From contig SFPF01000031.1 in NCBI GenBank assembly GCA_004552155.1, forward strand, positions 1 to 26,706: a stretch of 26,706 bases of DNA. The letters are read 5' to 3'. This stretch comes from Bacteroidales bacterium (GTDB lineage: Bacteria; Bacteroidota; Bacteroidia; Bacteroidales; Bacteroidaceae). Positions 15,764 to 23,653 of this stretch are shown here, in pieces. The translations under genes and the position numbers were made by a program. The notes beneath the pieces are model-generated. The model was not told where the DNA came from. It ran no database searches and saw only the letters and a list, made by a program, of their open reading frames with translations. How positions within the stretch are numbered: the stretch's first letter is position 1; each line of letters starts with the position of its first letter.

Positions 15764-16637
15764 TATTCTTCTTTCTTCCTGATGGCATAGCCTATTTTAG
15801 CAAAGGCGGCTTCGTATTTCTCGAAAGAGGCCTTGCGCTTGTCGTAAATGAATACCATATTCCCCAGGCCATATCGCGGAAAGCCTTGATGCGGAGCGCG
15901 AGCGGGGCTTTGCCTTGCACGGCGGCGAATTTAAGGCAGCGCAGCGCGGCACCTGCGGCTCCGTGCATGTAGCACAGCACCGCGCCTTTGGCCCGCCGCA
16001 CCTTGGGGTCGACCCAAAACCGATCGCCGGTGGTTGCGGCGCGGGTGGTCACGATTACTTGGGGCGTATAGACGATGCGGCAGCCGCCGCGAGAAGCCTC
16101 TTCCAAGAATATTTCTTCCTCGCCGCAACCCAAATGCGCCGAACCTAAGCCGAAACGCTCGTCGAAGCGCGGCAGGGCGGCGCGGCTTCTCAGCACGATG
16201 TCGCACGAACTGAAACTGAGGCCGCGCGGACGCTCGGCATAGGTGCAAGAAACTTCGGGGTAGTTTTTCAAAAGGTTGCCTTCGAGCGTAATTGCCTGAA
16301 AGAGCAAGATGTCCGCCTCGGGCTGGGCGGCTGCTGCGGCAAGGAGGCGGTCGAAATACTCATATATATATATATTGTCTGCGTCCGCCAAAATCAAAAG
16401 GTCGCCCGTTGCGTTGGCAAGGGCGAAATTCCTGTTTTTAGATAGTCCTATGCTTTTGTGTACCAGTATCTTCACATCTTCCCGTTGGAGCAAAGCGCCA
16501 GGCGCGTTTTGCTCCTCCCCTCCCATTTGCTGCCATGCCACGAGATACACCACGTCGGGGCGCGGCGGCGGCAGATGCTCAGCAATGTGCAGTATGTCGC
16601 CGTCCAACACGCAATAGAGTACCTCGATCCTCGGCAT
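15763..16637 (-). pseudogene. Family 2 glycosyltransferase (tandem paralogue), frameshifted near its 3' end
   Basis: Predicted glycosyltransferase of the same subfamily as the next upstream gene. The first frame shows GLSKNRNFALANATGDL (64-80), the metal-binding ADADN (84-88) and FDERFGLGSAHLGCGEEEIF. It runs to MAWGI (near 15862), then continues as a low-complexity tail to a stop at 15792. In another frame, from about 15858, the sequence reads as a plausible C-terminus (IYDKRKASFEKYEAAFAKIGY) that stops at 15763-15765. That TAA overlaps the ATG of the next gene, which strongly suggests it is the true end. So one frame change near 15845-15865 breaks the gene. Whether bases beyond a single indel are missing is unclear, because the family is variable here. 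The start lies six bases after the upstream paralogue. Confidence 0.75.
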
Positions 16638-16643
16638 GGCTTT

Positions 16644-17453
16644 TTACGACTGGGTGCGTTTCATGTAGCGAATGCCTTCTGCCAAATGGCGCATCATCGG
16701 CACGAAATGGCAAAGCCCGCTGCGTGCGCCATGGAAGGCGAACTTAAAGCAGATCCACCACGCCGTGGGGCCGTAGAGGTAGTAGGTAATCGCGCCGCGC
16801 GAGCGTTGCACGCCGGCGTCTACATATACGAGCGACTTTTTCAGGAGCGTGGAGGTCTCTATTATTTTCTCGGGGAAATAGCGCATGTTCAGCCCCGCAC
16901 GGACGGCATCTTCCATCCAAATCTCTTCTTCGCCGCACGTGAGGAACTTGGTGCCGAGGCCAAAGCGTTCGTCGAAGCGCATCCTACCCTGCACCTTGCG
17001 GCGGCGGCACACCATTTCGAGGGCAGAGATGCTGTAAGTCTTGGGCATTCCTTTGAGCACGCAGGGTTCGTCGGGATAATCTTTGAGTTTTTTACCCGTG
17101 TAAGTGGTGGCAGTAAAGAAGGCCGCATCCATATCCTCGTATTGCTCGAAGGCGCGAAACACGGTGTCGAACGTTTCGGGCAGCAGGTGCGAGTCGTCAT
17201 CGGCAAACATGATGAGGTCGGCGGTGGCTTTCTCGATGGCGAGGTTGCGGTTGGCAGAAAGCCCCTGCCCGTTGTATCGGAATATCTGCACGTCGCTGCG
17301 CTGCGTGAGTTTTTCGGGAATAAGGTCGAGGTAACGCTCGTCGGTGTACTGGTACGACACGATGTAGCGCACGTTCTCGCAGGGCGGAAGCAACACTTCC
17401 TGCACGCGGACGATGCCTTTGTTGAGTGAGCAGATGAGAACTTCTAAGGTCAT
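16644..17453 (-). CDS. Family 2 glycosyltransferase
   Basis: Predicted glycosyltransferase of 269 residues. It begins LEVLICSLNKGIVRV, has GQGLSANRNLAIEKATADL (62-80), the metal-binding FADDDS (83-88) and FDERFGLGTKFLTCGEEEIW. It ends GIRYMKRTQS. The same landmarks in the same order occur in the downstream gene, so the two are diverged tandem copies (EVLICSLN / EVLYCVLD; LSANRNLA / LSKNRNFA). It follows the aminotransferase gene after 60 bases. It probably transfers a nucleotide sugar made by the cluster, but donor and acceptor are unknown. It is intact. Confidence 0.87.
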   Translation of the reverse strand: MTLEVLICSLNKGIVRVQEVLLPPCENVRYIVSYQYTDERYLDLIPEKLTQRSDVQIFRYNGQGLSANRNLAIEKATADLIMFADDDSHLLPETFDTVFRAFEQYEDMDAAFFTATTYTGKKLKDYPDEPCVLKGMPKTYSISALEMVCRRRKVQGRMRFDERFGLGTKFLTCGEEEIWMEDAVRAGLNMRYFPEKIIETSTLLKKSLVYVDAGVQRSRGAITYYLYGPTAWWICFKFAFHGARSGLCHFVPMMRHLAEGIRYMKRTQS

Positions 17454-17513
17454 GGTATTGAGGGGAAATTTGGAAGGTGCGATGTAATAGGTTAGATATG
17501 ATAGGATAAATTT

Positions 17514-18614
17514 CTACCTGAATGCGTTGACGGCGGAAACGATATAGTGCAATTCTTCTTCGGTGAGAAACTGCGTGATGGGCAGGGAGAGCACCTCGCG
17601 TGCCACGAGTTCCGCCATGGGAAACGACTGGGCGTTGTAGGCGGCGTAGGCTTCCTGCTTGTGTACGGGTATGGGATAATGTATGAGGGTTTCGATGCCG
17701 CGCTCCTGCAAATATTGCTGCAACTTGTCGCGGCGGCGACACAGCACGGGGTAGATGTGGAACACGCTCTGCGCCACGCGCCCTTCGTAAGGCAGGCGCA
17801 CCAAAGGGTTGGTGATATGGGTGTTGTAAAAGCGTGCCACATTGCGGCGGCGGGCATTGTCGGCATCGAGGCGGGGCAGTTTCACGTTGAGCGCGGCCGC
17901 CTGTATCTCGGAGAGGCGGCTGTTGATGCCTTGCACGCGGTGCACGTATTTCTGCTGTGCGCCGTAGTTGGCAAACATGCGCACCGTCTGCGCCAGTTCC
18001 TCATTGTCGGTAGTCACGCAGCCGCCGTCGCCGAGTGCACCGAGGTTCTTGCCGGGATACATGCTGAACGCTGCGGCATGGCCCATGCTGCCGGTCTTAT
18101 GGCCGCCGGTGCTTGCACCGTGCGCCTGCGCCGCGTCTTCGAGCACCATGATGCCCCGGCTGCTGGCGAGGGCGTTGATGCTGTCCATCGGACAGGGGTG
18201 GCCGTACAGGTGCACGGGTATCACCGCCCGCGTCTGCGGCGTGAGGTGCGGCAGGAGGGTCTGCTCCGTCATCACGAAGTCTTTGCCCACATCGCAAAAC
18301 ACGGGGCGCAATCCTGCGCGGTTCACAGCCTCGGCTGTTGCCACGAAAGTCAGCGCGGGCACGCATACTTCATCGCCGTCGCCCCAGCCTTTCAGCCGTT
18401 TCCACGCCATAAGCACGAGCGTCAGCGCGTCCAGTCCGTTGGCCACGCCGATGCAATGCCTTGCGCCCACGTAGCGGGCGAAGTCGCGCTCGAAAGCGGC
18501 AAGTTCCTCCCCATGCAGATAGCGTCCGCCTGCCACAACGGCCTGTATCCTTTGAGACAGTTGCGGCTCAAAGGAGGCTGAAATCTGTTGCAAGTCGTAA
18601 TAGGGAATGTGCAC
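17514..18614 (-). CDS. DegT/DnrJ/EryC1/StrS aminotransferase, FdtB-like
   Basis: PLP-dependent sugar aminotransferase that would convert a keto sugar nucleotide to an amino sugar. The 366-residue protein has the family landmarks: ANGLDALTLVL (58-68), VPALTFVATAEAV (85-97), LEDAAQAHGA (158-167) and the PLP lysine in FSMYPGKNLGALGDGG (Lys189), with the C-terminal GIETLIHYPIPVHKQ. With a WxcM/FdtA-like 3,4-ketoisomerase two genes upstream, the likely product is a dTDP-3-amino-3,6-dideoxyhexose, as in Fuc3N synthesis. That assignment is inferred from neighbours. The gene is intact, starts at ATG 18614 (MHIPYYDLQQ) and has an unusual 441-base structured gap before it. Confidence 0.9.
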   Translation of the reverse strand: MHIPYYDLQQISASFEPQLSQRIQAVVAGGRYLHGEELAAFERDFARYVGARHCIGVANGLDALTLVLMAWKRLKGWGDGDEVCVPALTFVATAEAVNRAGLRPVFCDVGKDFVMTEQTLLPHLTPQTRAVIPVHLYGHPCPMDSINALASSRGIMVLEDAAQAHGASTGGHKTGSMGHAAAFSMYPGKNLGALGDGGCVTTDNEELAQTVRMFANYGAQQKYVHRVQGINSRLSEIQAAALNVKLPRLDADNARRRNVARFYNTHITNPLVRLPYEGRVAQSVFHIYPVLCRRRDKLQQYLQERGIETLIHYPIPVHKQEAYAAYNAQSFPMAELVAREVLSLPITQFLTEEELHYIVSAVNAFR

Positions 18615-18677
18615 GGGGAAAATAATGTATTTATTGATAGACTAATCTAAGGGATTTAGACAAAAACCATAAAAACC

Positions 18678-18805
18678 GCTTGCGCCGTTTGAAGCCCAAG
18701 GGCACGCCGCCAGTCTTAACGCCGAGCCTGTGAGCCTCGCGGCTCACGCTCGCCCTTAATCCCTGCGGCTGCGGTCGGTGCCCGCCCGCTTCAAACGCTG
18801 CAAGC
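18678..18805. repeat. Intergenic inverted repeat A upstream of the aminotransferase gene
   Basis: GCTTGCGCCGTTTGAAGC (18678-18695) pairs with GCTTCAAACGCTGCAAGC (18788-18805) with two mismatches. GGGCAC (18700-18705) pairs with GTGCCC (18778-18783). An inner hairpin is GTGAGCC-TCGC-GGCTCAC near 18730-18747. On the minus strand the stem is followed by two runs of five T, so it could attenuate transcription before the aminotransferase gene. Confidence 0.65.
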
Positions 18806-18887
18806 AAAAAACAGAAAGAAGTGGACGATTACTTTTTCTCATAATTGGTAAAGAAGATATGCTTTACTTTTTCCTGTTTTTTGCTTG
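18801..18887. repeat. Intergenic inverted repeat B
   Basis: CAAGCAAAAAACAG...AAGT (18801-18822) pairs with ACTT...CTGTTTTTTGCTTG (18866-18887), 20 of 22 positions. It overlaps the right arm of element A and the left arm of element C, so the three hairpins are mutually exclusive alternatives. Confidence 0.6.
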
Positions 18888-19010
18888 TCCTGTGTGGGTG
18901 GGCGGGAACCAACCGCTGCCTTAGCAGATTAAGCACCAAACAAAAGTCGGCAGACTTTTAGGTTGGGGCTTAATCGGAAAAGGCAAGCCGATAGGCCACA
19001 CAGGGCAAGC
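18883..19010. repeat. Intergenic nested inverted repeat C, possible structured RNA
   Basis: Outer stem GCTTGTCCTGTGTGG (18883-18897) with CCACACAGGGCAAGC (18996-19010), one mismatch. Inner stem GATTAAGCACCAA with TTGGGGCTTAATC, one mismatch. The apex is AAAAGTC-GGCA-GACTTTT. The 128-nt layout of outer stem, open middle, inner stem and apex hairpin resembles a structured RNA. No TAnnTTTG promoter is seen on either strand. It lies just after the FemAB-like gene on the minus strand. Confidence 0.55.
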
Positions 19011-19055
19011 TGTTTTGACTGTTTTTGTCATACCAACCTGCAGTTGATTTATTTC

Positions 19056-19993
19056 CTACTTTGGCGTCGCCGCCACGAGGCTATCGAGCGAAACGAGGTA
19101 GCGGTCATAACACACCGCGCGACCGCCGAATCCTTCTTTCTGGAAGATAAGGCCCTCGTTGATGCGTCCCGTCTCGGGTTCGTTGGATATGCCGAAATCA
19201 AAATAGGCGCGGTCGGAATACATCTGCAAAAGGGTGGCGAGGAGCAGGTCGAGCGCCCCGCAGGCGCGGGCTTCCGTGCCGGCAGCAATGTATTGCGCAT
19301 GCACCACATGGCCGCAGTCGAAGCACAAAACGCCGGCAAGCAATGCCCCGTCGCGCTCTGCCGTGTAAAGTTTTATCTCGTTGGGAAAGAAAGATTTAAG
19401 CCGCCTTATCTCTTCCAAAGAGTGAACGGGACGAACGCCGTGTCGCTGCTCCAAAGTTTCGGTGAGCAAGTTCCAAAAAGCGGGATAATCCTCGTCGGCC
19501 AACGCCCCGCATTTCTCTCTGCGAATGTGCAAGCAAGCATTTTGCGCCTTTCGGTATTTGCGCCCGCGCAGTTCCGAAAGCGGCAGCGGGTCGCGCAGAT
19601 TGACCGCCGTGGACACGTTGCGCGTTTCGAGCGTTGCCCCGGCGCGGTAGAGCCAATAAAGCGGTTCTTCCGTGGGCTGGCGGTGATAGATGTAAGGCGT
19701 GGGCTTATACGCTAATCGCCCGTAGCCCTGAGCGAGATAATATTCGGCGGCGGCATGGAGCATCCGCCGTGGCTTTCCACGGTTGCCGCGTCGCGGCGCG
19801 AGCGATTGGCAGGCAGCAGGCCGATGAGTTTCTTGTCGTCATAAATCAGCAGCGAAGCGTCTTCAAAACGGTCGCTGTGGTACTCCATAAAGTCGCGGCG
19901 GAACAGAAACGTGCCATTGCGCGAAGCAGCCGCGAAAGCGTCCCAAGCCTTTCGGGTAGACCCATTATTGATATATGGAGTAACGGTTATCAT
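19056..19993 (-). pseudogene. FemAB/GNAT-like transferase of the glycan operon, frameshifted with an internal deletion
   Basis: Predicted acyltransferase of the FemAB-like GNAT type (Acetyltransf_6-like), often found in Bacteroidales glycan loci. It may acylate the amino sugar or another surface component; the substrate is unknown. The first frame (from 19993) reads FAAASRNGTFLFRRDFMEYHSDRF and DKKLIGLLPANR up to VESHGG near 19763, then drifts to a stop at 19712. The family sequence resumes in another frame at 19763 with LAYKPTPYIYHR, PVHSLEEI, HAQYIAAG and FDFGISNEPETGRINEGLIFQKEGFGG, and stops at 19056. The usual GLTYGGL segment after the SHxG motif is absent, so about 14-18 residues are probably lost at the junction. 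It lies between fdtA and the aminotransferase gene. Confidence 0.8.
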
Positions 19994-20007
19994 TTACTTT
20001 CCATTAT

Positions 20008-20120
20008 TAGTAGACGAGTTTACAAGTAAACGAGTAGACGAGACAAGTTTCTCATGTTAAATATAAATTAGTAAGACATCTCTGTCTTGTTTACTTGTTT
20101 ACTAGTTTACTCGTTTACTA
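20008..20120. repeat. Inverted repeat of 8-bp units, copy 3
   Basis: Left block of GTAGACGA / GTTTACAA / GTAAACGA / GTAGACGA octamers at about 20010-20042, and right block TTGTTTAC / TTGTTTAC / TAGTTTAC / TCGTTTAC at about 20093-20119, separated by AT-rich sequence. It is the same design as the element before obg and fills the gap between the fdtA-like and FemAB-like genes. Confidence 0.75.
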
Positions 20121-20561
20121 AATCGTTCCATTTACCGCCTCGGCAAACTCGCCGAACGTTTGGATATAGCCGTTTTCGTCGTAGTCGTACTGCGCGAGGC
20201 AGAGGCACACGGCATCGGCCGAGAAGTCGAAGAGCGTGCACCACACCATGGGCGGCACATACAGGCCCTCATTGGGATTGGAGAGATGCACGATGGTTTC
20301 AGGGTCTTTGCCGTTGTTGATTTTCACGGAAAAGGAGCCGTGCACGGGCACGATGACTTCCGGGCAGGTGCGGTGGGCATGACAGCCGCGCGTGGCGCCT
20401 GCCGGCACGCCGGTGATCCAAAACACACGCTCGAACTTGAAAGGCAGGGCATTGTCGCCGTTTTGCACGCACGTCAGGTTGCCTCGCTCGTCCGTGTGGG
20501 TCGCGATGCTCAGGATTTTAGCCTCGGGCAATATCTCGTCGATGGGTTTTTCTTGTATCAT
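20118..20561 (-). CDS. Sugar 3,4-ketoisomerase, FdtA/WxcM-like
   Basis: Small cupin enzyme that would isomerise a dTDP-4-keto-6-deoxyhexose to the 3-keto form before transamination. The 147-residue protein has the cupin landmarks of the family: ERVFWITGVPAGATRGCHAHRT with the catalytic HAH (61-63), EVIVPVHGSFSV, YVPPMVWCTLFDFS and the C-terminal YDENGYIQTF. Its pairing with a DegT aminotransferase two genes on fits the FdtA/FdtB route to a 3-amino-3,6-dideoxyhexose. The sugar product (galacto or gluco) cannot be read from sequence alone. It is first in the minus-strand operon, behind a well-placed promoter, and is intact. Confidence 0.88.
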   Translation of the reverse strand: MIQEKPIDEILPEAKILSIATHTDERGNLTCVQNGDNALPFKFERVFWITGVPAGATRGCHAHRTCPEVIVPVHGSFSVKINNGKDPETIVHLSNPNEGLYVPPMVWCTLFDFSADAVCLCLAQYDYDENGYIQTFGEFAEAVNGTI

Positions 20562-20611
20562 AAGTCAGTTAAAGTCTGTGCCAAACGGCATGAAATCCGC
20601 GCACAATTATG

Positions 20612-20641
20612 CAAAGTTAAGTATTTTTCTTGTTCCACAAA
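20612..20641 (-). promoter_or_regulatory. Promoter of the glycan operon
   Basis: On the minus strand TTTG (20641-20638), an 18-base spacer and TAACTTTG (20619-20612) match the Bacteroidetes consensus well. The leader to the fdtA-like ATG is about 45 nt. Confidence 0.7.
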
Positions 20642-20793
20642 CTTTTACTCGCATGAATTTCGCGATTATCCTATATGGAAAGGGGCGAAAGGGAGGAAGA
20701 GCGTAACACGCGCACGGAGCAATTTTTTCCTTTCTCCTTAAAATTTCTTCTTTTCTGCCTGACATTTTTTACTCTCTGCGCAGAAAATTTTTA

Positions 20794-20877
20794 TTACAAA
20801 CTTTGTAACGCTTGTTACAAACTTGCTAACACGTGTTACAAACTTTGTAATGCTTGTTACAAAGTTTGTAACAAACT
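20794..20877. repeat. Four tandem 21-bp units with a 15-bp palindrome
   Basis: Units start at 20794, 20815, 20836 and 20857. Units 1 and 3 contain the exact palindrome TTACAAACTTTGTAA. Unit 4 carries a variant with G in the centre (TTACAAAGTTTGTAA) and unit 2 is diverged (TTACAAACTTGCTAA). The spacer ends in GCTTG or CGTG. The 21-bp period is two helical turns, so sites would lie on one face of the DNA. The array is about 150 bp upstream of the glycan-operon promoter. Nothing else in 20642-20790 is recognised. Confidence 0.8.
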
Positions 20878-21039
20878 TTTTCTTATAAGATAGGAAAAAA
20901 TATCAGGCAGAAAGGAAGAACTATCTTAGGGAAAGGAGGAAATGTAAGCAAGGGAATTTTATTGCCTAAAAACTTTCTACAAGGGATTTCAACAGCAAAT
21001 CACCTTATATTATTGAATATGAATGATTTTTGCAAAACG

Positions 21040-21104
21040 CTACTGCGGATTTTCAATGAAATTCCTCAGTAGCACTGCGGAATTTCATTGAAAATCCGCA
21101 GTAG
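21040..21104. repeat. Perfect 26-bp inverted repeat
   Basis: Left arm 21040-21065 and right arm 21079-21104 are exact reverse complements (arms begin CTACTGCGGATTTTCAATG), with a 13-base loop that repeats pieces of the arms (CAGTAG, CACTGCGG). No T run follows, so it is not a standard terminator. It lies between the end of the secreted-protein gene and the tandem array. Confidence 0.85.
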
Positions 21105-21156
21105 GATTACGTAAAATAGGCATCAAGGACCTCAACCGTTATTGGCAAAACAAAAC

Positions 21157-21195
21157 AATACGTGCGTGCCGGAAGCGTCCCGACACGCACGTATT
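21157..21195 (-). terminator. Terminator of the secreted-protein gene
   Basis: AATACGTGCGTG (21157-21168) pairs with CACGCACGTATT (21184-21195), with further CCGG/CCCG pairing inside. On the minus strand it is followed by the T-rich TGTTTTGTTTTG. It lies 27 bases after the stop at 21222. Confidence 0.75.
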
Positions 21196-21221
21196 TTTAA
21201 TTTAGATGTTATTTACCGCAC

Positions 21222-23455
21222 TTATTTTACAAAGAACTTGCGGTTGTTCTGAATATAGATGCCACGGCCGAGAGTACCGTTGGTGCGGCGGCCGCTCAGG
21301 TCGTAAACGGGAGCGGAGGCAGAGGCATCGGGATCGGCAAGCGTGAACTTGATGCCCGACTCCTTGTTCGTACTGATATTGATGGTCTCAGGCAACGCCG
21401 TGCCGCTGGCTTTGAGGTAAGCCGTGTTGGCAGCGATGGCCGTTTCGGGCGCAGCGAAGATCGGCGTGAGTCCCGTGAAGGTGAAGGCGCGATAGTCGGC
21501 TGCCTTGCCGGCGGCAACTTCGAGCGCAACGTTCGTGCCCGAAAGCAGAGAGGAAGCCTCGCCTGCGGCAGGAACGATGTCGAAGGTCACCTCGGCGGCA
21601 TACGCGCTGTTGAGCACGATGTAGCCTGCACCGGGTTGGAGCGTGCTTTCTGTGAGGTAAAGCACATTGCCTGTCAGTTCGGAACCGGCATAAATCTTAG
21701 TATTCGTGTCGGCCGTGGCAAGGGCGACGGGCGAACTGACGGCGGCATACGTGCCGCTTTCGCCGTAGATGAGGGGCAGCGTGATGCGGCTGGCCTTGTG
21801 GAACTTCCAGCCGGCGAAGTCGGCGGCTGGAGCGGCGGTCGTTACGTTGCCTTCGGCATCGAGAGCGAGGGGCGTTTCGCCGGCGGTGATATTGTAAGCA
21901 TAGTCGCCGCCGAGTTCATTGGCTACTAACGTCCAAGATGCGCCTTCAGCCTGCAAGTCGGTAGAGGCGGCGAGGTAAAGACCTGTGTTGAGGTTCTTAA
22001 GTTGACCTTCGGTATATACCCAAAGTTCAGAGAAGCCGGGATTTTCGGAAAGCGAGAGGGGCGCGGCAAGGGCCTCGTCGCTGCCCAGCACTGCGCCGGA
22101 GGCAGAAAGCGTCGTGGCGGTGTTGGCGGCATTCTCAATAAAATAATATGTGCCTTCGATGAAGCCAGATGTCTTTTTACCTTTTACGATGTCGTCGAAG
22201 GTAACGCCTTCCTGGTCTTTTTCGTAAGAACCTACGTACTGCTGCGTTTCATCGACACCGGCGAGGATGGCGGCTGCTGCCGTAGAGGTGGCGAGTTCGG
22301 CGGAGAAGGAAGCAGGCAGTTGGTGCTGTAAACGGCGAGATATTTCTCACCCGAAGCGTCCTTGATTTTGCACTCGTTGTCGATGGTCCAACGATAGTCC
22401 GTTTCGCTCCAATAGATATTCTGCGAACCGTCGTAATAAAGCGTGCGGCCATCGTAAGCCACGAGCGAATAGCCGTTGTACCAGTCACCGGCAAGCGTGA
22501 GGGCAATGGCCTTGCGGTTTTCAAACGAGGGAGAGAGGCCGAAGGTCGTGCCGAGATAGTTGTCGCCCGTTTTCAGCGCAAAATAAGTGGCGTTGTCGGC
22601 TGGATAGATGAAGTTTGCGTTGTAAGCGGTCTTGACATAATAGGTCGTGGAAGCCGTCACCTCGGTTTCGGGAGCAACTTCGGTTGTGAATGCCTCGTCG
22701 GCGTAGAAAGTGGCAGAAACATAAGCGGGCAGAGCCTTTGAAAGCGCACCTACCGTCTTGGCCGATTCGCCGACAGTTCCGATGAAAGCATCGCCGTTGA
22801 AACGCTGCGTGCCGTCGGCATTGTAATAATAGAAAGAAGCATTGATGGCCGTAGCAGCAGCGGCGACTTTGTAGATGACAAAAGTGAACTTGCCGGCCTC
22901 GGTATAATCGTTGTTCACGTTTGCACCGCTGGAATACTGTCCGAGATAGTTGGCGCCGTCCTTGATGCTGAACGTCTTAGAGCCGTTGTAGTCTTCCTCA
23001 TAGGCTTCGAACGTGTAAACGCCCGGTTCCTCCGTTGAGGACGACATGGTCTGCGTGAACGTCTTTCCGCTCACCTCAGTCTGGTAGAAATATCCGCCGG
23101 TCTTGAGATTTTGGAACTTGTAGCCGTCGCCGGAGGCTTCGAGTTTGAAGAAATATTCCGGATTGCTCTCGAGTTTGCCCACAATGTCGTCCTTAGTCAT
23201 TGCCGTGCCAAACTGAATGTAGTGCTTGGAAGCGTTTGCGGAGTTGACGAAGAGGAACGTTTCGTTGCGCGAGTTCCACGCGCCGGCGGCGTTCTTCTTA
23301 TCCACGGCCATGAGGGCGTAGTAAGTGTTCTCGCCCGACGTGATTTCCTCGAGCGAAGAAATCGGCGCAGCCTCGAAAGCCTGTGCAGAAGCCGTGAGGC
23401 AACCTCCGAAGAGGGCACAGAAGAGGCAGAAGAAAGAGTAGATTTTCTTACCCAT
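21222..23455 (-). pseudogene. Large secreted protein with Bacteroidales C-terminal tail, frameshifted
   Basis: Function unknown. The first frame (from ATG 23455) has a clear signal peptide (KIYSFFCLFCALFGGCLTASAQA, cut after about residue 25), given here only as its landmark and then a long region rich in Y, T, S and A. That region holds repeated short strands of the type TGGYFYQTEV, GANYLGQYSS and GDNYLGTTFG, which suggests tandem beta-rich repeats. It reads KYLAVYSTN near 22320, then turns into a proline- and serine-rich out-of-frame tail stopping at 22232. From about 22319 another frame continues as LPASFSAELATSTAAA to the end at 21222, with the tail VYDLSGRRTNGTLGRGIYI typical of Bacteroidales exported proteins. 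About 744 codons in all. Whether residues are lost at the junction is uncertain. Confidence 0.75.
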
Positions 23456-23617
23456 ACGATAAAAGATTTGATGAATTATAATGTGGTTTGTGTTGTGTCA
23501 ATGTATAGCAAAAAAAGCCATTAGGATAGTTTTTGCGATGTGCCGAAACAATATTCCAGCAAAAAGTCAGCGTTTTCAGCAAAAACATTTCACAGAGAAA
23601 CGCCTACCAATGATTTG

Positions 23618-23653
23618 CAAAAGTAAGAAAGAAAAAAATCACGGCGAAACAAA
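23618..23653 (-). promoter_or_regulatory. Candidate promoter of the secreted-protein gene
   Basis: On the minus strand TTTG (23653-23650) and TACTTTTG (23625-23618) with a 24-base spacer. The leader would be about 155 nt. The rest of the 23456-23801 gap is A-rich, and apart from the terminator at 23747 I see nothing in it. Confidence 0.45.

Noticed and set aside
18883..19010. SRP RNA, tmRNA or RNase P RNA as the identity of element C
   Set aside because: None of the core sequences of these RNAs is present, and a good SRP RNA is found at 11028. A 6S-like RNA was considered but no promoter or sequence signature supports it.
20794..20877. CRISPR array
   Set aside because: The units are contiguous 21-mers with no unique spacers and there are no cas genes.
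20675..20893. 72-codon plus-strand ORF with a YKLCNAC-type heptad repeat
   Set aside because: The heptads come directly from the 21-bp DNA repeats; the palindromes explain the sequence better than coding does.
21040..21104. Transposon end or insertion sequence
   Set aside because: No transposase gene or target-site duplication is seen around the hairpin.
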